This document shows, piece by piece, positions 29,282-38,494 of a stretch of DNA of 64,000 bases. The first letter of the stretch is position 1, and every line of letters starts with the position of its first letter. Where the stretch lies: contig NZ_MDGK01000024.1 of the NCBI RefSeq assembly GCF_001870465.1, forward strand, positions 62,001-126,000. The letters run 5' to 3'. A program made the position numbers and the translations under genes. The notes beneath the pieces are model-generated. The model searched no databases and had not been told where the DNA came from. It worked only from the letters and a program-made list of their open reading frames with translations. This stretch comes from Pseudomonas extremorientalis (GTDB taxonomy: Bacteria > Pseudomonadota > Gammaproteobacteria > Pseudomonadales > Pseudomonadaceae).

Positions 29282-30604
29282 TCAGAGGGTCATGGCAGCC
29301 AGCCAGCCGAATGCCAGCAACGGGAGGTTGTAGTGCAGAAAGGTCGGCACCACGGTGTCCCAGATGTGGTGATGCTGGCCATCGATGTTCAGGCCGGAGG
29401 TGGGCCCCAGGGTCGAGTCCGAGGCCGGCGATCCGGCATCACCCAAGGCGCCGGCCGTGCCGACGATGCACACGATGGCCATGGGGCTGAAGCCCAGTTG
29501 CACGCACAGCGGCACAAAGATCGCCGCAAGGATCGGCACGGTGGAAAACGACGAGCCGATGCCCATCGTCACCAACAGCCCCACCAGCAGCATCAACAAC
29601 GCCCCTACCCCACGGCTATGGCCGATGAAGGCTGCCGAGGTTTCCACCAGCGAACGCACATCGCCGGTGGCCTTGAGCACTTCGGCAAAGCCCGAGGCGG
29701 CGATCATGATGAAGCCGATCATCGCCATCATCTTCATGCCTTCGGTGAACAGGTCGTCGGTGTCGCGCCAGCGCACGATGCCCGACACCGAGAAGATCAG
29801 GAACCCGGCCAGGGCGCCGATGATCATCGAGTCCAGCCACAGCTGAATGATGAACGCCGAGGCAATCGCCAGCCCGGCTACCAGCAGGGTCAGTGGGTTG
29901 TACTGCACCGCCACCTGCTCGACCCGCTCGATCTTCTTCAGGTCGTACACGCGTTTCTTGCGGTAGCTGATGAACACCGCCACCAGCAGGCCGACGACCA
30001 TGCCCAGCGCTGGCAGGCTCATGGCGTGAGTGACGTTGACCTGGCTGATGTCCACGCCGCTCTTGGCCACGTTGGCCAGCAGGATCTGGTTGAGGAAGAT
30101 ATTGCCGAAGCCTACCGGCAGGAACATGTACGGCGTGATCAGGCCGAAGGTCATCACGCAGGCGATGAGGCGGCGGTCCAGTTGCAGCTTGGTCAGCACG
30201 TACAGCAGCGGCGGCACCAGCAATGGAATGAACGCGATGTGGATCGGCAGGATGTTCTGCGAGGCAATCGCCACCCCCCAGAGCAGGCCGATCAGCAGCC
30301 ATTTGACGTGGCTGCCACCGCTGGCTTCCTGGCGGTCTACCAGCAGCAGGGCCTTGTCGGCCAGCGCGTGAGCCAGGCCGGACTTGGCAATCGCCACGGC
30401 GAAAGCGCCGAGCAAGGCGTAGGACAACGCCACCGTCGCCCCTCCACCCAAGCCGCCATTGAAGGCCTTGAGCGTGGCCTCGATCCCCAGGCCACCGGTC
30501 AGGCCGCCCACCAGGGCGCCGAGGATGATGGCGATGACCACATGCACGCGGGACAGGCTGAGCACCAGCATGGTACCGACCGCGGCAATGACTGCGTTAA
30601 TCAT
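29282..30604 (-). CDS. Na+/H+ antiporter family permease (PA2653-like)
   Basis: A 440-residue transporter with 11-12 segments. It resembles YuiF/NhaC-type permeases ([27 protein letters not shown] region; [36 protein letters not shown] near the end). The start at 30604 has GAGG 5 bases before. It sits between two chemoreceptors exactly as PA2653 does in P. aeruginosa between ctpM and tlpQ. The substrate is unproven; a carboxylate or amine carried with sodium or protons fits. Confidence 0.83.
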   Translation of the reverse strand: MINAVIAAVGTMLVLSLSRVHVVIAIILGALVGGLTGGLGIEATLKAFNGGLGGGATVALSYALLGAFAVAIAKSGLAHALADKALLLVDRQEASGGSHVKWLLIGLLWGVAIASQNILPIHIAFIPLLVPPLLYVLTKLQLDRRLIACVMTFGLITPYMFLPVGFGNIFLNQILLANVAKSGVDISQVNVTHAMSLPALGMVVGLLVAVFISYRKKRVYDLKKIERVEQVAVQYNPLTLLVAGLAIASAFIIQLWLDSMIIGALAGFLIFSVSGIVRWRDTDDLFTEGMKMMAMIGFIMIAASGFAEVLKATGDVRSLVETSAAFIGHSRGVGALLMLLVGLLVTMGIGSSFSTVPILAAIFVPLCVQLGFSPMAIVCIVGTAGALGDAGSPASDSTLGPTSGLNIDGQHHHIWDTVVPTFLHYNLPLLAFGWLAAMTL

Positions 30605-30840
30605 GGTTACCTCAAGCAAAAAACATAAAAAACAGGCATGCCCGCGCCCGGGCGGCCATTGGGTGGCAACCGGCGTGCAGGCTTGAAGGAGGTCTTATTA
30701 GAGGGCGCGCACTTTGCAGCAGGCGGGCGCGCATGTCAAAAAACGGCGCCGCTTTCAGGTTTAAATCGATCGTTTGAATAAAGAAAAACCTGAAACCGCC
30801 GATACAGGGGCTCTCTGTGTTTTCAGGTAAGGATGTACCG

Positions 30841-32988
30841 ATGTCGCTCAGGCAGCTCTCCATTCAATGGAAAATCACCCTGCTCGCTGGCTTGTGCCTG
30901 CTGGGAATCGTGACCCTGCTGGTGGGTCTGTCGCTGTATCGCATGGCGCAGAGCTCGCAGCAGGTCAAGGCCTCGAGCATGCAGATGCTGGATGAAGCCG
31001 CCCAGGCGCGCATCGAAGCCCAGGGTGAGGTGCAGGCGCTGGGCATCCGTCGCCAGTTCATGGACGCCTATCAGTACGGCCATGGTTTTTCCCGCCAGGT
31101 ACTGTTCCTGCGCGAGCAGGCCGAGAAGCGCTTTCTCGACGCCTTCGACACCCGTGAAGACCTGACCCGCCAGGTCAAGGCCGCGTTGCAGGCCAACCCG
31201 GATCTGCTCGGTCTGTCCCTGGTGTTCGAAGCCAATGCGCTGGACGGCAAGGATGAGCTGTTCGCCGGCCAGGCAGAGTTGGGCAGTAACGACAAGGGGC
31301 GCTTCGCCCTGTACTGGTCGCAGCCGACACCCGGCAAGCTGGAGTCAATGGCACTGCCGGAAAGCGACATGTCCGACACCCGCGTCGGCCCCAGCGGCGA
31401 AAAGGCCAATGCCTGGTTCACCTGCCCGCGCACCACGCTCAAGCCATGTGTGATCGAACCGTACTTCTACACGATCAACGGGCAAAACGTGCTGATGACC
31501 AGCATTGTCTTCCCGTTGATGGCCAACGGCAAAGTCATCGCCTCGCTGTCGGTGGACATCAACCTCAACAGCCTGCAGGCCGTGAGCCAGCAGGCCAGCC
31601 ACAAGCTGTATGACGGCCAGACCCAGGTCAGCATCCTCAGCCCGACCGGTTTGCTCGCCGGCTACAGCCCCGACGCCAGCAAACTCAGCCAGCGCCTGGA
31701 CCAGGTCGACACTGCCAACGGCGCACAGTTGATCAGCGCCCTGGCCGGCAGCTCGCAGATCCGCAGCCTGCGCACCGATCACCAGCTCAAGGTGCTCGCG
31801 CCGTTCGCACCGATCCCGGACGGCAAGCCGTGGGGCGTGCTGCTGGATGTGCCGGAGAAGGTCCTGGTGGCCCCCGCCGAAGCGCTGAAAAACCGACTGG
31901 ATGCCGACAATGCCAAGGGCACCCTGCTGGAGCTGAGCCTGGGCCTGCTGGCCGCCGTGGTCGGCTTGATCCTGGTGTGGTTGATGGCACGTAGCGTGAC
32001 CCGGCCGATCCTCGGCGTGGCGCACATGCTCGAAGACATCGCCAGCGGCGAAGGCGACCTGACCCGGCGCCTGGCCTACGACAAACAGGACGAGCTGGGC
32101 CAATTGGCTGGCTGGTTCAATCGTTTCCTCGACAAGCTGCAACCGATCATCGCCGAGGTCAAACGCTCGGTGCAGGACGCCCGTGGCACCGCCGACCAGT
32201 CCGCCGCGATTGCCACTGAAACCAGCGCCGGCATGGAGCAGCAGTACCGCCAGGTCGACCAGGTGGCCACCGCCTCCCACGAAATGAGCGCCACCGCCCA
32301 GGACGTGGCCCGCAGTGCGGCGCAAGCAGCCCAGGCCGCACGCGATGCCGACCAGGCCACCCGCGACGGCCTCACCGTGATCGATCAAACCACACGCAAT
32401 ATCGGGGAGTTGGCGGCGGACATGAGCACGGCCATGTCCCAGGTCGAAGGTTTGGCGGCCAACAGTGAAAAAATCGGCTCGGTGCTGGAAGTGATCCGCG
32501 GCATCGCCGAGCAGACCAACCTGTTGGCGCTCAACGCCGCCATCGAAGCAGCCCGCGCCGGTGAAGCCGGGCGTGGCTTTGCGGTAGTGGCCGATGAAGT
32601 GCGCAACCTGGCGCGACGGACCCAGGAATCGGTGGAAGAAACCCGCCTGGTCATCGAGCACCTGCAAAGCGGCACCACCGACGTGGTCGGCGCCATGGGC
32701 AACAGCTACCGCCAGGCCCAGGGCAGCGTCGAACAGGTCGGACAGGCGGTGACCGCCCTGCGCCAGATCGGCGATGCGGTAACGGTGATCAGCGACATGA
32801 ACCTGCAGATCGCCAGCGCCGCCGAAGAGCAAAGCGCGGTGGCCGAGGAGATCAACAGCAACGTGGCGACCATTCGCGACGTGACCGAGTCACTGTCCGA
32901 GCAGGCCAACGAATCGGCGCGGGTGAGCCAGGCGTTGAACAGCCTGGCGAATCAGCAGCAGGGGTTGATGGATCAGTTCCGCGTCTGA
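30841..32988 (+). CDS. tlpQ: Methyl-accepting chemotaxis protein with double Cache domain (TlpQ-like)
   Basis: A 715-residue chemoreceptor: TM1 about 15-35, a large periplasmic dCache domain about 40-345 with a Cys pair in [20 protein letters not shown]2 about 360-385, HAMP, and the signalling hairpin [20 protein letters not shown]. Length and order match P. aeruginosa TlpQ (PA2654), reported to sense histamine and polyamines. AAGGA lies 7 bases before the ATG. It is divergent from the adjacent carrier gene. Confidence 0.86.
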   Translation: MSLRQLSIQWKITLLAGLCLLGIVTLLVGLSLYRMAQSSQQVKASSMQMLDEAAQARIEAQGEVQALGIRRQFMDAYQYGHGFSRQVLFLREQAEKRFLDAFDTREDLTRQVKAALQANPDLLGLSLVFEANALDGKDELFAGQAELGSNDKGRFALYWSQPTPGKLESMALPESDMSDTRVGPSGEKANAWFTCPRTTLKPCVIEPYFYTINGQNVLMTSIVFPLMANGKVIASLSVDINLNSLQAVSQQASHKLYDGQTQVSILSPTGLLAGYSPDASKLSQRLDQVDTANGAQLISALAGSSQIRSLRTDHQLKVLAPFAPIPDGKPWGVLLDVPEKVLVAPAEALKNRLDADNAKGTLLELSLGLLAAVVGLILVWLMARSVTRPILGVAHMLEDIASGEGDLTRRLAYDKQDELGQLAGWFNRFLDKLQPIIAEVKRSVQDARGTADQSAAIATETSAGMEQQYRQVDQVATASHEMSATAQDVARSAAQAAQAARDADQATRDGLTVIDQTTRNIGELAADMSTAMSQVEGLAANSEKIGSVLEVIRGIAEQTNLLALNAAIEAARAGEAGRGFAVVADEVRNLARRTQESVEETRLVIEHLQSGTTDVVGAMGNSYRQAQGSVEQVGQAVTALRQIGDAVTVISDMNLQIASAAEEQSAVAEEINSNVATIRDVTESLSEQANESARVSQALNSLANQQQGLMDQFRV

Positions 32989-33006
32989 AAATGCAAGGCT
33001 ATCCAA

Positions 33007-33096
33007 TGTGGGAGGGGGCTTGCCCCCGATTGCGGTGTATCAGCCAATCTGTTTTTTGACTGGAATACCGCCATCGGCGGCAAGCCCCCTCCCACA
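33007..33096. repeat. Paired inverted REP elements (family B), overlapping a kinase gene
   Basis: TGTGGGAGGGGGCTTGCCCC at the left and GGCAAGCCCCCTCCCACA at the right. The right half (33040-33096) is read as the last 18 codons and stop of the convergent sensor kinase gene, so this repeat inserted into, or replaced, its 3' end. Confidence 0.88.
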
Positions 33097-34401
33097 GGGC
33101 AGTTCGATCAACACTTTCAGGCCGCCCAGTTCAGACGCCTGCAACTGCAACACCCCACCCCACACCTCGACAATATCCCGCACGATCCCCAGCCCCAGGC
33201 CATGGCCATCGATCTGTTCGTCCAGGCGTGCGCCACGGCTGAACACCTGGTCTCGCTGGCTTTCAGGAATGCCGGGGCCGTCATCTTCCACCGCCAGCAG
33301 GTAATGGTGCTCAGTCTCGGTGACGCTCAGGCGCACGTCGGCATCCGCCCATTTGCAGGCGTTATCCAACAGGTTGCCGAGCAGCTCCAATAGATCTTCG
33401 CGGTCCCAGGGCAGTTGCAGGCCGGGCGCGGCGCGGTAGCTCAGGTCCAGGTGTTCGCCGTGGATCATGGTCAGGGTGGCAAGCAGGCCGGACAGTTCTT
33501 TATCACAATCGAACAACGCGCCGGGCAAGGTTTCCCCGGCCAGGCGGGCGCGATTGAGTTCGCGGTTGAGGCGTTGCTGTACCTGCTCCAACTGATCACG
33601 CAGCAGTTTGCTCAGCTCAGGATGTTGCTTGAGCGTCTCGCTCGATGCCGCGCTCAACAGCACCGCCAAGGGCGTCTTGAGGGCGTGGCCGAGGTTGCCC
33701 AGGGCATTGCGCGAACGCTTGAGGCTGTCTTCGGTGTGCGCCAGCAGGTGGTTGATCTGCGCCACCAGCGGCTCCAGTTCCAGGGGCACCTGGGTATCGA
33801 GTTGCGAGCGTTGCCCCTGTTGCAGCTGGGCAATCTGGTTGCGCGCGGTTTCCAGCGGGCGCAAGGCGCGGCGCACGGTCAACCGTTGCAGGATCAACAC
33901 CAGCAGCAACGCCGCCAGCCCCAATACCAGGCCGATCTGGCGCATCAGCCGGAAGCTTTCGCGCACCGGGGTGTAGTCCTGGGCCACGCTGATGGAAATC
34001 GATTGGCCAAACCGCTTGTAGTCCGCACGCAGCACCAGCAGTTGCTGGCCTTCCGGGCCGAGTTGCAGGTTGCCCTTCAGCCCCGCCTCGGGCAGGCGCG
34101 GCAGTTCCTGGTCCCACAATGAGCGGGAGCGCCAGTGGACGTCGGCGAAATCAATGCGGAAGTAATGCCCGGAAAAAGGCCGTTGATAGGCTGGCGACAG
34201 GCGTTGCTCATCCAGCTGCACGCCGTTCGGCCCACGCACCAGCGCCACCAGCAGGTTCTCGGCGTCGTTGCGCAAACCGGCTTCCAGGTAGCGCTGCAAG
34301 CCGGCCTCGAACAACCACAGGCTGGTCTGGGCCAGCACCACGCCGACGATCACCATCACGCTGATCAGCCCCAGGCTCAGGCGCCGCTGGATCGACCTCA
34401 T
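33040..34401 (-). CDS. bqsS: Sensor histidine kinase, BqsS-like, with REP-encoded C-terminus
   Basis: A 453-residue kinase: TM1 11-31, periplasmic sensor 32-152, TM2 153-172, HAMP, phospho-acceptor His239 in [12 protein letters not shown], then the N box ([13 protein letters not shown]) and G boxes ([19 protein letters not shown]). Order and size match P. aeruginosa bqsS, part of a system that responds to ferrous iron or calcium. The RExxE iron motif reported for BqsS is not intact here: the closest stretch is R44-N-D-A-E48. Residues 436-453 come from a REP repeat. It overlaps bqsR by ATGA. Confidence 0.85.
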   Translation of the reverse strand: MRSIQRRLSLGLISVMVIVGVVLAQTSLWLFEAGLQRYLEAGLRNDAENLLVALVRGPNGVQLDEQRLSPAYQRPFSGHYFRIDFADVHWRSRSLWDQELPRLPEAGLKGNLQLGPEGQQLLVLRADYKRFGQSISISVAQDYTPVRESFRLMRQIGLVLGLAALLLVLILQRLTVRRALRPLETARNQIAQLQQGQRSQLDTQVPLELEPLVAQINHLLAHTEDSLKRSRNALGNLGHALKTPLAVLLSAASSETLKQHPELSKLLRDQLEQVQQRLNRELNRARLAGETLPGALFDCDKELSGLLATLTMIHGEHLDLSYRAAPGLQLPWDREDLLELLGNLLDNACKWADADVRLSVTETEHHYLLAVEDDGPGIPESQRDQVFSRGARLDEQIDGHGLGLGIVRDIVEVWGGVLQLQASELGGLKVLIELPCGRGLAADGGIPVKKQIG

Positions 34402-35066
34402 GCAGGGCTGGCGCCAAACCGGTAACCCTGGCCGCGCCGGGTCTCGATCACGCTGCGGCCCAATTTGCGACGCAGATGGTTGACGTGAACTTCCAGCACA
34501 TTGGAGTCGCGTTCGGTCTCACCGTCGTACAGGTGCTCGGCCAGGTGGCTTTTCGACAGGATCTGTTCGGGGTGCAGCATGAAATAGCGCAACAGGCGGA
34601 ATTCGGCGGCGGTCAGCTGGATCTCATCGCCATCACGCAGCACGCATTGGCGACCTTCGTCCAGATGCAGGCCGGCCGCCTGCAACGTCGGTTGGTTCGC
34701 CTGGCCGTGGGAACGGCGCAACAGCGCCTGGATGCGCAGGTGCAGCTCTTCGGGGTGAAAGGGTTTGGCCAGGTAATCGTCGGCGCCGGCCTTGAGCCCT
34801 TCGATGCGCTCGGCCCAGGAGTCGCGGGCGGTGAGAATCAGTACCGGAACGGCCAACGCGGCGGCTCGCCATTGGGCCAGCACCTCAAGCCCAGGCAGGC
34901 CCGGCAGGCCGAGGTCGAGGATGATCAGGTCGTAGGGCTCGCTGCGGCCCTGATACACGGCATCGCGCCCATCGGCCAGCCAATCGACCGCATAGCCCTG
35001 GCGCTGCAGGCCAGCCATCAGTTCATCGGCCAAGGGTACGTTGTCTTCCACCAGCAGCAGGCGCAT
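34398..35066 (-). CDS. bqsR: Response regulator, OmpR type, BqsR-like
   Basis: A 222-residue OmpR-family regulator. The receiver has the phospho-acceptor Asp51 in [10 protein letters not shown], acidic Glu7-Asp8, and Lys in DDYLAKPF. The winged-helix DNA-binding half starts at about 128 ([20 protein letters not shown]). It is partner to the kinase downstream, overlapping it by ATGA, and its own ATG overlaps the preceding PepSY gene stop, so the four genes are tightly coupled. In P. aeruginosa BqsR activates genes for metal stress and antibiotic tolerance. Confidence 0.9.
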   Translation of the reverse strand: MRLLLVEDNVPLADELMAGLQRQGYAVDWLADGRDAVYQGRSEPYDLIILDLGLPGLPGLEVLAQWRAAALAVPVLILTARDSWAERIEGLKAGADDYLAKPFHPEELHLRIQALLRRSHGQANQPTLQAAGLHLDEGRQCVLRDGDEIQLTAAEFRLLRYFMLHPEQILSKSHLAEHLYDGETERDSNVLEVHVNHLRRKLGRSVIETRRGQGYRFGASPA

Positions 35067-35377
35067 CAGTCTTCCTCGTCTTTGATCAGCACACCGGTGC
35101 GTGCGTCCAGCTTGATTTCGCGCACCACCCCTTCGGTGGTCACCAGTTCCACTTCATAGGCATATTGGCCGTGTTTCTTCTCCAGCTCGGCCTCCAGCAG
35201 GCGCGAGCCGGGGTAACGCGCCATGGCCTGCTGCAACAATTGCTCAAGTGGCAGGATCACCCCCTGCTGGCGCAGCGCCAAGGCTTCATCCTGGTTGAGG
35301 TCGCGGGCCGCCAGGCTGGAGCAGAATGCCAAGAGCACCAGCGCCACTCGACTGCCGACGCGTAAATTTACCTTCAT
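35066..35377 (-). CDS. bqsQ: PepSY domain periplasmic protein (BqsQ-like)
   Basis: A 103-residue protein with a signal ([23 protein letters not shown], cleavage near residue 24) and one PepSY domain: [23 protein letters not shown], then [25 protein letters not shown]. PepSY domains are often regulatory or inhibitory partners of secreted proteins or sensors. Its start overlaps the stop of the other PepSY gene by one base, and its stop overlaps bqsR's start, so it is translated with the two-component pair. Confidence 0.85.
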   Translation of the reverse strand: MKVNLRVGSRVALVLLAFCSSLAARDLNQDEALALRQQGVILPLEQLLQQAMARYPGSRLLEAELEKKHGQYAYEVELVTTEGVVREIKLDARTGVLIKDEED

Positions 35378-35679
35378 TACGTATCCTGATGATTCTTGAG
35401 GACCTGCCCGGTGAGCGCGTCCAATTCAACGTCCCATTCGATGCCGTGGGCATCCTCCAACTCGACCTCATACACATACTTGCCGTAGGCCTCGTCCAGG
35501 TCGGTGTCCAGCAATGTCGAACCGGGGTGCAGGGCCAGGGCCGTGGCTTCCAGTTGATCGAAAGCGACAATAGTAACAGTGGCCGGCACTTTCAGTGGTT
35601 TGTCGGGGTCCACGGCTCGGGCCTGGGTCGCCGTGAGGGCGATGATACCGGCGGCGGCCAGCGCGGTAAGGCGCTTCAT
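35377..35679 (-). CDS. bqsP: PepSY domain periplasmic protein (BqsP-like), first gene of operon
   Basis: A 100-residue protein: signal MKRLTALAAAGIIALTATQARA and a PepSY domain (EATALALHPGSTLLDTDLDE, then YVYEVELEDAHGIEWDVELDALTG). It is paralogous to the next gene; both end with the acidic -VELDALTGQVLKNHQD / [15 protein letters not shown] pattern. It leads the bqsPQRS order known from P. aeruginosa. Acidic faces suggest metal binding, which is inference. Confidence 0.85.
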   Translation of the reverse strand: MKRLTALAAAGIIALTATQARAVDPDKPLKVPATVTIVAFDQLEATALALHPGSTLLDTDLDEAYGKYVYEVELEDAHGIEWDVELDALTGQVLKNHQDT

Positions 35680-35837
35680 GATAAGTCTCCGTTACAGGAT
35701 GTTTTCCTACGCCGGCCACCGTACGCCCTGCAACTTAACTGAAACTGAATTGCCACCATGGCAATTCTCACCCAGGCCTTTGCCCCACATTCCACGAGAT
35801 TTTCTATAATGCCCCGCTCGCTCGGACAGAGACCGGT

Positions 35838-36917
35838 ATGACAGCCATCCATATCAAGTTTCCCGCCTTGACCCTCAAGGCCGGCAAACGCGCCTTTGCG
35901 CGCATTCGTGAACAAGGCCTCACGCCTGCCGAGGTGGGCATCCTGCCCGGCGCGGCCGGCGGCCCGAAGGCACTCGGCATCCAGGGCCTGGACCTGGCGC
36001 TGTTCGGCGACTGGCTGCCCCGCGCACCACGGGAACGTGCGCTGATCGGGGCCTCGATTGGCTCCTGGCGGTTTGCCAGCGCCTGCCTGCCCGACCCGGT
36101 GCAAGGCTTGCTGGACCTGGGCCGCCTGTATAACGAACAGCGTTTTGCCAAAGGCGTGACCATGGCCGAAGTCACCCAGAGCTGCCAGCGCATGCTCGAC
36201 GACTTGCTCGTCGGCCGCGATGCACGGGTACTGGACAACCCGGATTACCGCCTGAACATCATGGTGGTCAAGAGCCACGGCCTGCTGGCCGACGACCATC
36301 GCGGGCGGCTCGGGCTGGGGCTGTCATCGGTGATTGCCGATAACCTGCGCGGCCGCGCACGGCTGTCGCGGCACTTCGAACGGCTGATCATCCACGACCC
36401 GCGCCAGGCGCCACCGGTGCATCCGCTGAAGGACTTCCCCTCGCGCTTCCTGCCCCTGGAACTGGGCAACCTGCGCCAGGCACTGCTGGCATCGGGGTCG
36501 ATCCCCATGGTGATGCAAGGCGTGCGCGACCTGCCGGGCGCAGGCGCCGGCACCTACCGCGACGGCGGCCTGCTGGACTACCACCTCGACCTGCCCTACC
36601 ACGGCGATGACATCGTGCTGTACCCGCACTTCACCGACCGGGTCATCCCCGGCTGGTTCGACAAGGGCCTGCCGTGGCGACGCAGTAACCCGCAAGGCTT
36701 GCAGGACGTGTTGCTGCTGGCTCCCTCCAGGGACTACCTGGCCCGCCTGCCCCACGGCAAATTGCCGGACCGCAGCGACTTCAAGCGCTTCATGGGCGAC
36801 GACGCGAGCCGCAACCAGTACTGGCAGACCGCGATGAGTGAAAGCCGAAGGCTGGGCGATGAGTTTCTGGAGCTGGCGGATAACGGCGGATTGGGCGAGC
36901 GACTGCAGGTCCTGTAG
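35838..36917 (+). CDS. Patatin-like phospholipase family protein
   Basis: A 359-residue protein with the patatin oxyanion motif GAAGGPKALGIQG (about 38-50), the nucleophile Ser73 in GASIGSW and the catalytic Asp in YRDGGLLDYH. Those residues form a Ser-Asp lipase dyad acting on phospholipids or other esters. No signal peptide, so cytoplasmic or secreted by an unusual route. The start is an ATG (MTAIHIKFPAL) 21 bases after CGGACAGAGACC. No obvious partner gene; likely single transcript. Confidence 0.86.
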   Translation: MTAIHIKFPALTLKAGKRAFARIREQGLTPAEVGILPGAAGGPKALGIQGLDLALFGDWLPRAPRERALIGASIGSWRFASACLPDPVQGLLDLGRLYNEQRFAKGVTMAEVTQSCQRMLDDLLVGRDARVLDNPDYRLNIMVVKSHGLLADDHRGRLGLGLSSVIADNLRGRARLSRHFERLIIHDPRQAPPVHPLKDFPSRFLPLELGNLRQALLASGSIPMVMQGVRDLPGAGAGTYRDGGLLDYHLDLPYHGDDIVLYPHFTDRVIPGWFDKGLPWRRSNPQGLQDVLLLAPSRDYLARLPHGKLPDRSDFKRFMGDDASRNQYWQTAMSESRRLGDEFLELADNGGLGERLQVL

Positions 36918-36980
36918 ACGCGGGCCGGAATCCGGCAGGGGTTTGGGGGGGACCACCCGATTAAGTGTGAACACTGCGAC

Positions 36981-37115
36981 TGTGCCGAGCGGGCTTGTCC
37001 CGCGTTGGGTTGCGAAGCGACCCTGGAAGGAGGAATGCGGTGAGTCAGGCACTCTTCGGCTGCTGGTTGTGGGGCTGCTTCGCGGCCCAACGCGGGGCAA
37101 GCCCGCTCGCCACAG
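36981..37115. repeat. Paired inverted REP elements (family A)
   Basis: Third copy of the family A pair: TGTGCCGAGCGGGCTTGTCC (one change from the others) on the left and GGGGCAAGCCCGCTCGCCACA-like complement on the right, between the patatin-like gene and queD. Confidence 0.85.
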
Positions 37116-37226
37116 GCAATCTTTATTCGCCGGCAAGCCGGCGTGTACAGAGGGACGGTATGCGCGGCGAGGGATCAAGCTGTTAAACTCGCCGGCTGCC
37201 AGATACCTGACCGAGCTGAAAATACC

Positions 37227-37583
37227 GTGGAAATCTTCAAAGAGTTTACATTCGAATCCGCCCACCGCCTGCCCCACGTACCGGAAGGCCACAAATGCGG
37301 GCGCCTGCATGGGCATTCGTTCAAGGTGGCGATCCACCTGAGCGGCGACCTGGATCCCCATACCGGCTGGATTCGCGACTTCTCGGAGATCAAGGCGATT
37401 TTCAAGCCGCTCTACGAACGCCTCGACCACAACTACCTCAATGACATCCCCGGCCTGGAAAATCCCACCAGCGAAGTGCTGGCCAAGTGGATCTGGAATG
37501 AGTTGAAACCCCTGCTGCCTGAGCTCAGTGCGATTCGTATCCACGAGACCTGCACCAGCGGTTGCATCTATCGCGGCGAATAA
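37227..37583 (+). CDS. queD: 6-carboxy-5,6,7,8-tetrahydropterin synthase
   Basis: A 118-residue QueD/PTPS-type enzyme in queuosine synthesis that acts on dihydroneopterin triphosphate. Zinc ligands His13, His28 and His30 and the catalytic Cys24 form the C-x3-HGH motif (CGRLHGH) that marks the bacterial QueD type. The start is GTG at 37227; no ATG is available in a sensible place and the ribosome site is weak (GAG at about 12 bases). The end ([10 protein letters not shown]) is typical of the family. A terminator follows. Confidence 0.9.
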   Translation: MEIFKEFTFESAHRLPHVPEGHKCGRLHGHSFKVAIHLSGDLDPHTGWIRDFSEIKAIFKPLYERLDHNYLNDIPGLENPTSEVLAKWIWNELKPLLPELSAIRIHETCTSGCIYRGE

Positions 37584-37595
37584 GCCTCCGGTAGG

Positions 37596-37624
37596 AAAAA
37601 GCCACCCTCGCGGTGGTTTTTTTG
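37596..37624 (+). terminator. Rho-independent terminator after queD
   Basis: AAAAAGCCACC and GGTGGTTTTTTT around CTCGC, 12 bases after the queD stop. Confidence 0.9.
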
Positions 37625-37679
37625 TGCCTGGTATTGCACCCTTCGATCTGCCCGCCTTTCGCACACCGATGAGGAATGT

Positions 37680-38303
37680 ATGGAAAACACCTGGCTGGCC
37701 CAGGCCAAACGCTTGCAGGCATTGGCCTCCACGGGCCTGCACTTCTGCACCGATGATTTCGAGCGTGAACGCCTGGAGGAAATTGCCGAGATTGCCCACA
37801 GCATGCTTGCGCAACTGGGCAATGTGCCCCTGGAGCGTATCACCGGCTTGGTCAGCGACTTCGCCCAGCGTTACTCGACGCCGATGATCGACGTGCGCGG
37901 CGCGGTGATTGAGGGTGACCGGATTCTGCTGGTGCGCGAATTGACCGATGGCTGCTGGGCGTTACCAGGCGGTTACGCCGATATCGGCTTGTCGGCGGCG
38001 GAAAACATCGTCAAGGAAATTCGCGAGGAAGCCGGGCTGACGGTGACGGCCCGGGCGTTGTACAGCGTCACGCACAAGGCCAAGGGCTTGTATCGGCCGG
38101 ACGTACGGGATTTCTACAAGCTGTATTTCCTGTGCGAACCCGTGGATCAGTCGGCACCGATGGCAGGCTTCGAGACCACCGAGGTGGGTTTTTTCCGCCT
38201 GGACGAGCTGCCGCCGCTGTCCCGCGGGCGCACCATCGAAAGTGATCTGGAGGCAGCGTTCGCCTTCCATCGTGGCGAGACCACCCACACGCTGTTCGAC
38301 TGA
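37680..38303 (+). CDS. Nudix hydrolase with amino-terminal helical domain
   Basis: A 207-residue Nudix hydrolase. The Nudix box GG-x5-... runs about 97-120 (GGYADIGLSAAENIVKEIREEAGL pattern with REEAGL). An amino-terminal helical domain (about 1-65, LAQAKRLQALASTGLHFCTD) is typical of Nudix proteins acting on NADH-like or sugar nucleotides, such as the ADP-ribose group, but the substrate is open. It begins 96 bases after queD's stop beyond a terminator, so it is a separate transcript. Confidence 0.87.
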   Translation: MENTWLAQAKRLQALASTGLHFCTDDFERERLEEIAEIAHSMLAQLGNVPLERITGLVSDFAQRYSTPMIDVRGAVIEGDRILLVRELTDGCWALPGGYADIGLSAAENIVKEIREEAGLTVTARALYSVTHKAKGLYRPDVRDFYKLYFLCEPVDQSAPMAGFETTEVGFFRLDELPPLSRGRTIESDLEAAFAFHRGETTHTLFD

Positions 38304-38394
38304 TCCAATTTGTATCACTGCTGCACCGCTTTCGTGCCCGATTGGGCACTGCGACCGTTTCTCGAGGCATTTGCCCCCTGTTTGGCTATAAATA

Positions 38395-38411
38395 CTGTGC
38401 ACGGTGCACAG
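38395..38411. promoter_or_regulatory. Palindromic operator upstream of codB
   Basis: The perfect palindrome CTGTGCACGGTGCACAG (8-base arms, 1-base centre) overlaps an AT-rich TATAAAT at about 38387-38393 that looks like a -10. The core GCACGGTGCA recurs at 38450-38459, 51 bases on, 36 bases before codB. Likely site of the PucR-type regulator encoded in the operon or of another purine/pyrimidine regulator. Confidence 0.55.
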
Positions 38412-38494
38412 CGCCCATCGTGCGCTCGCCACTGCTGCCGCCTTGGCACGCACGGTGCAATAGGCCTGCGTCACTCATTCAGGGAGCAAGGCAC

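Noticed and set aside
37143..37226. Longer start for queD
   Set aside because: Added residues are not family-like and begin inside REP-flanking DNA.
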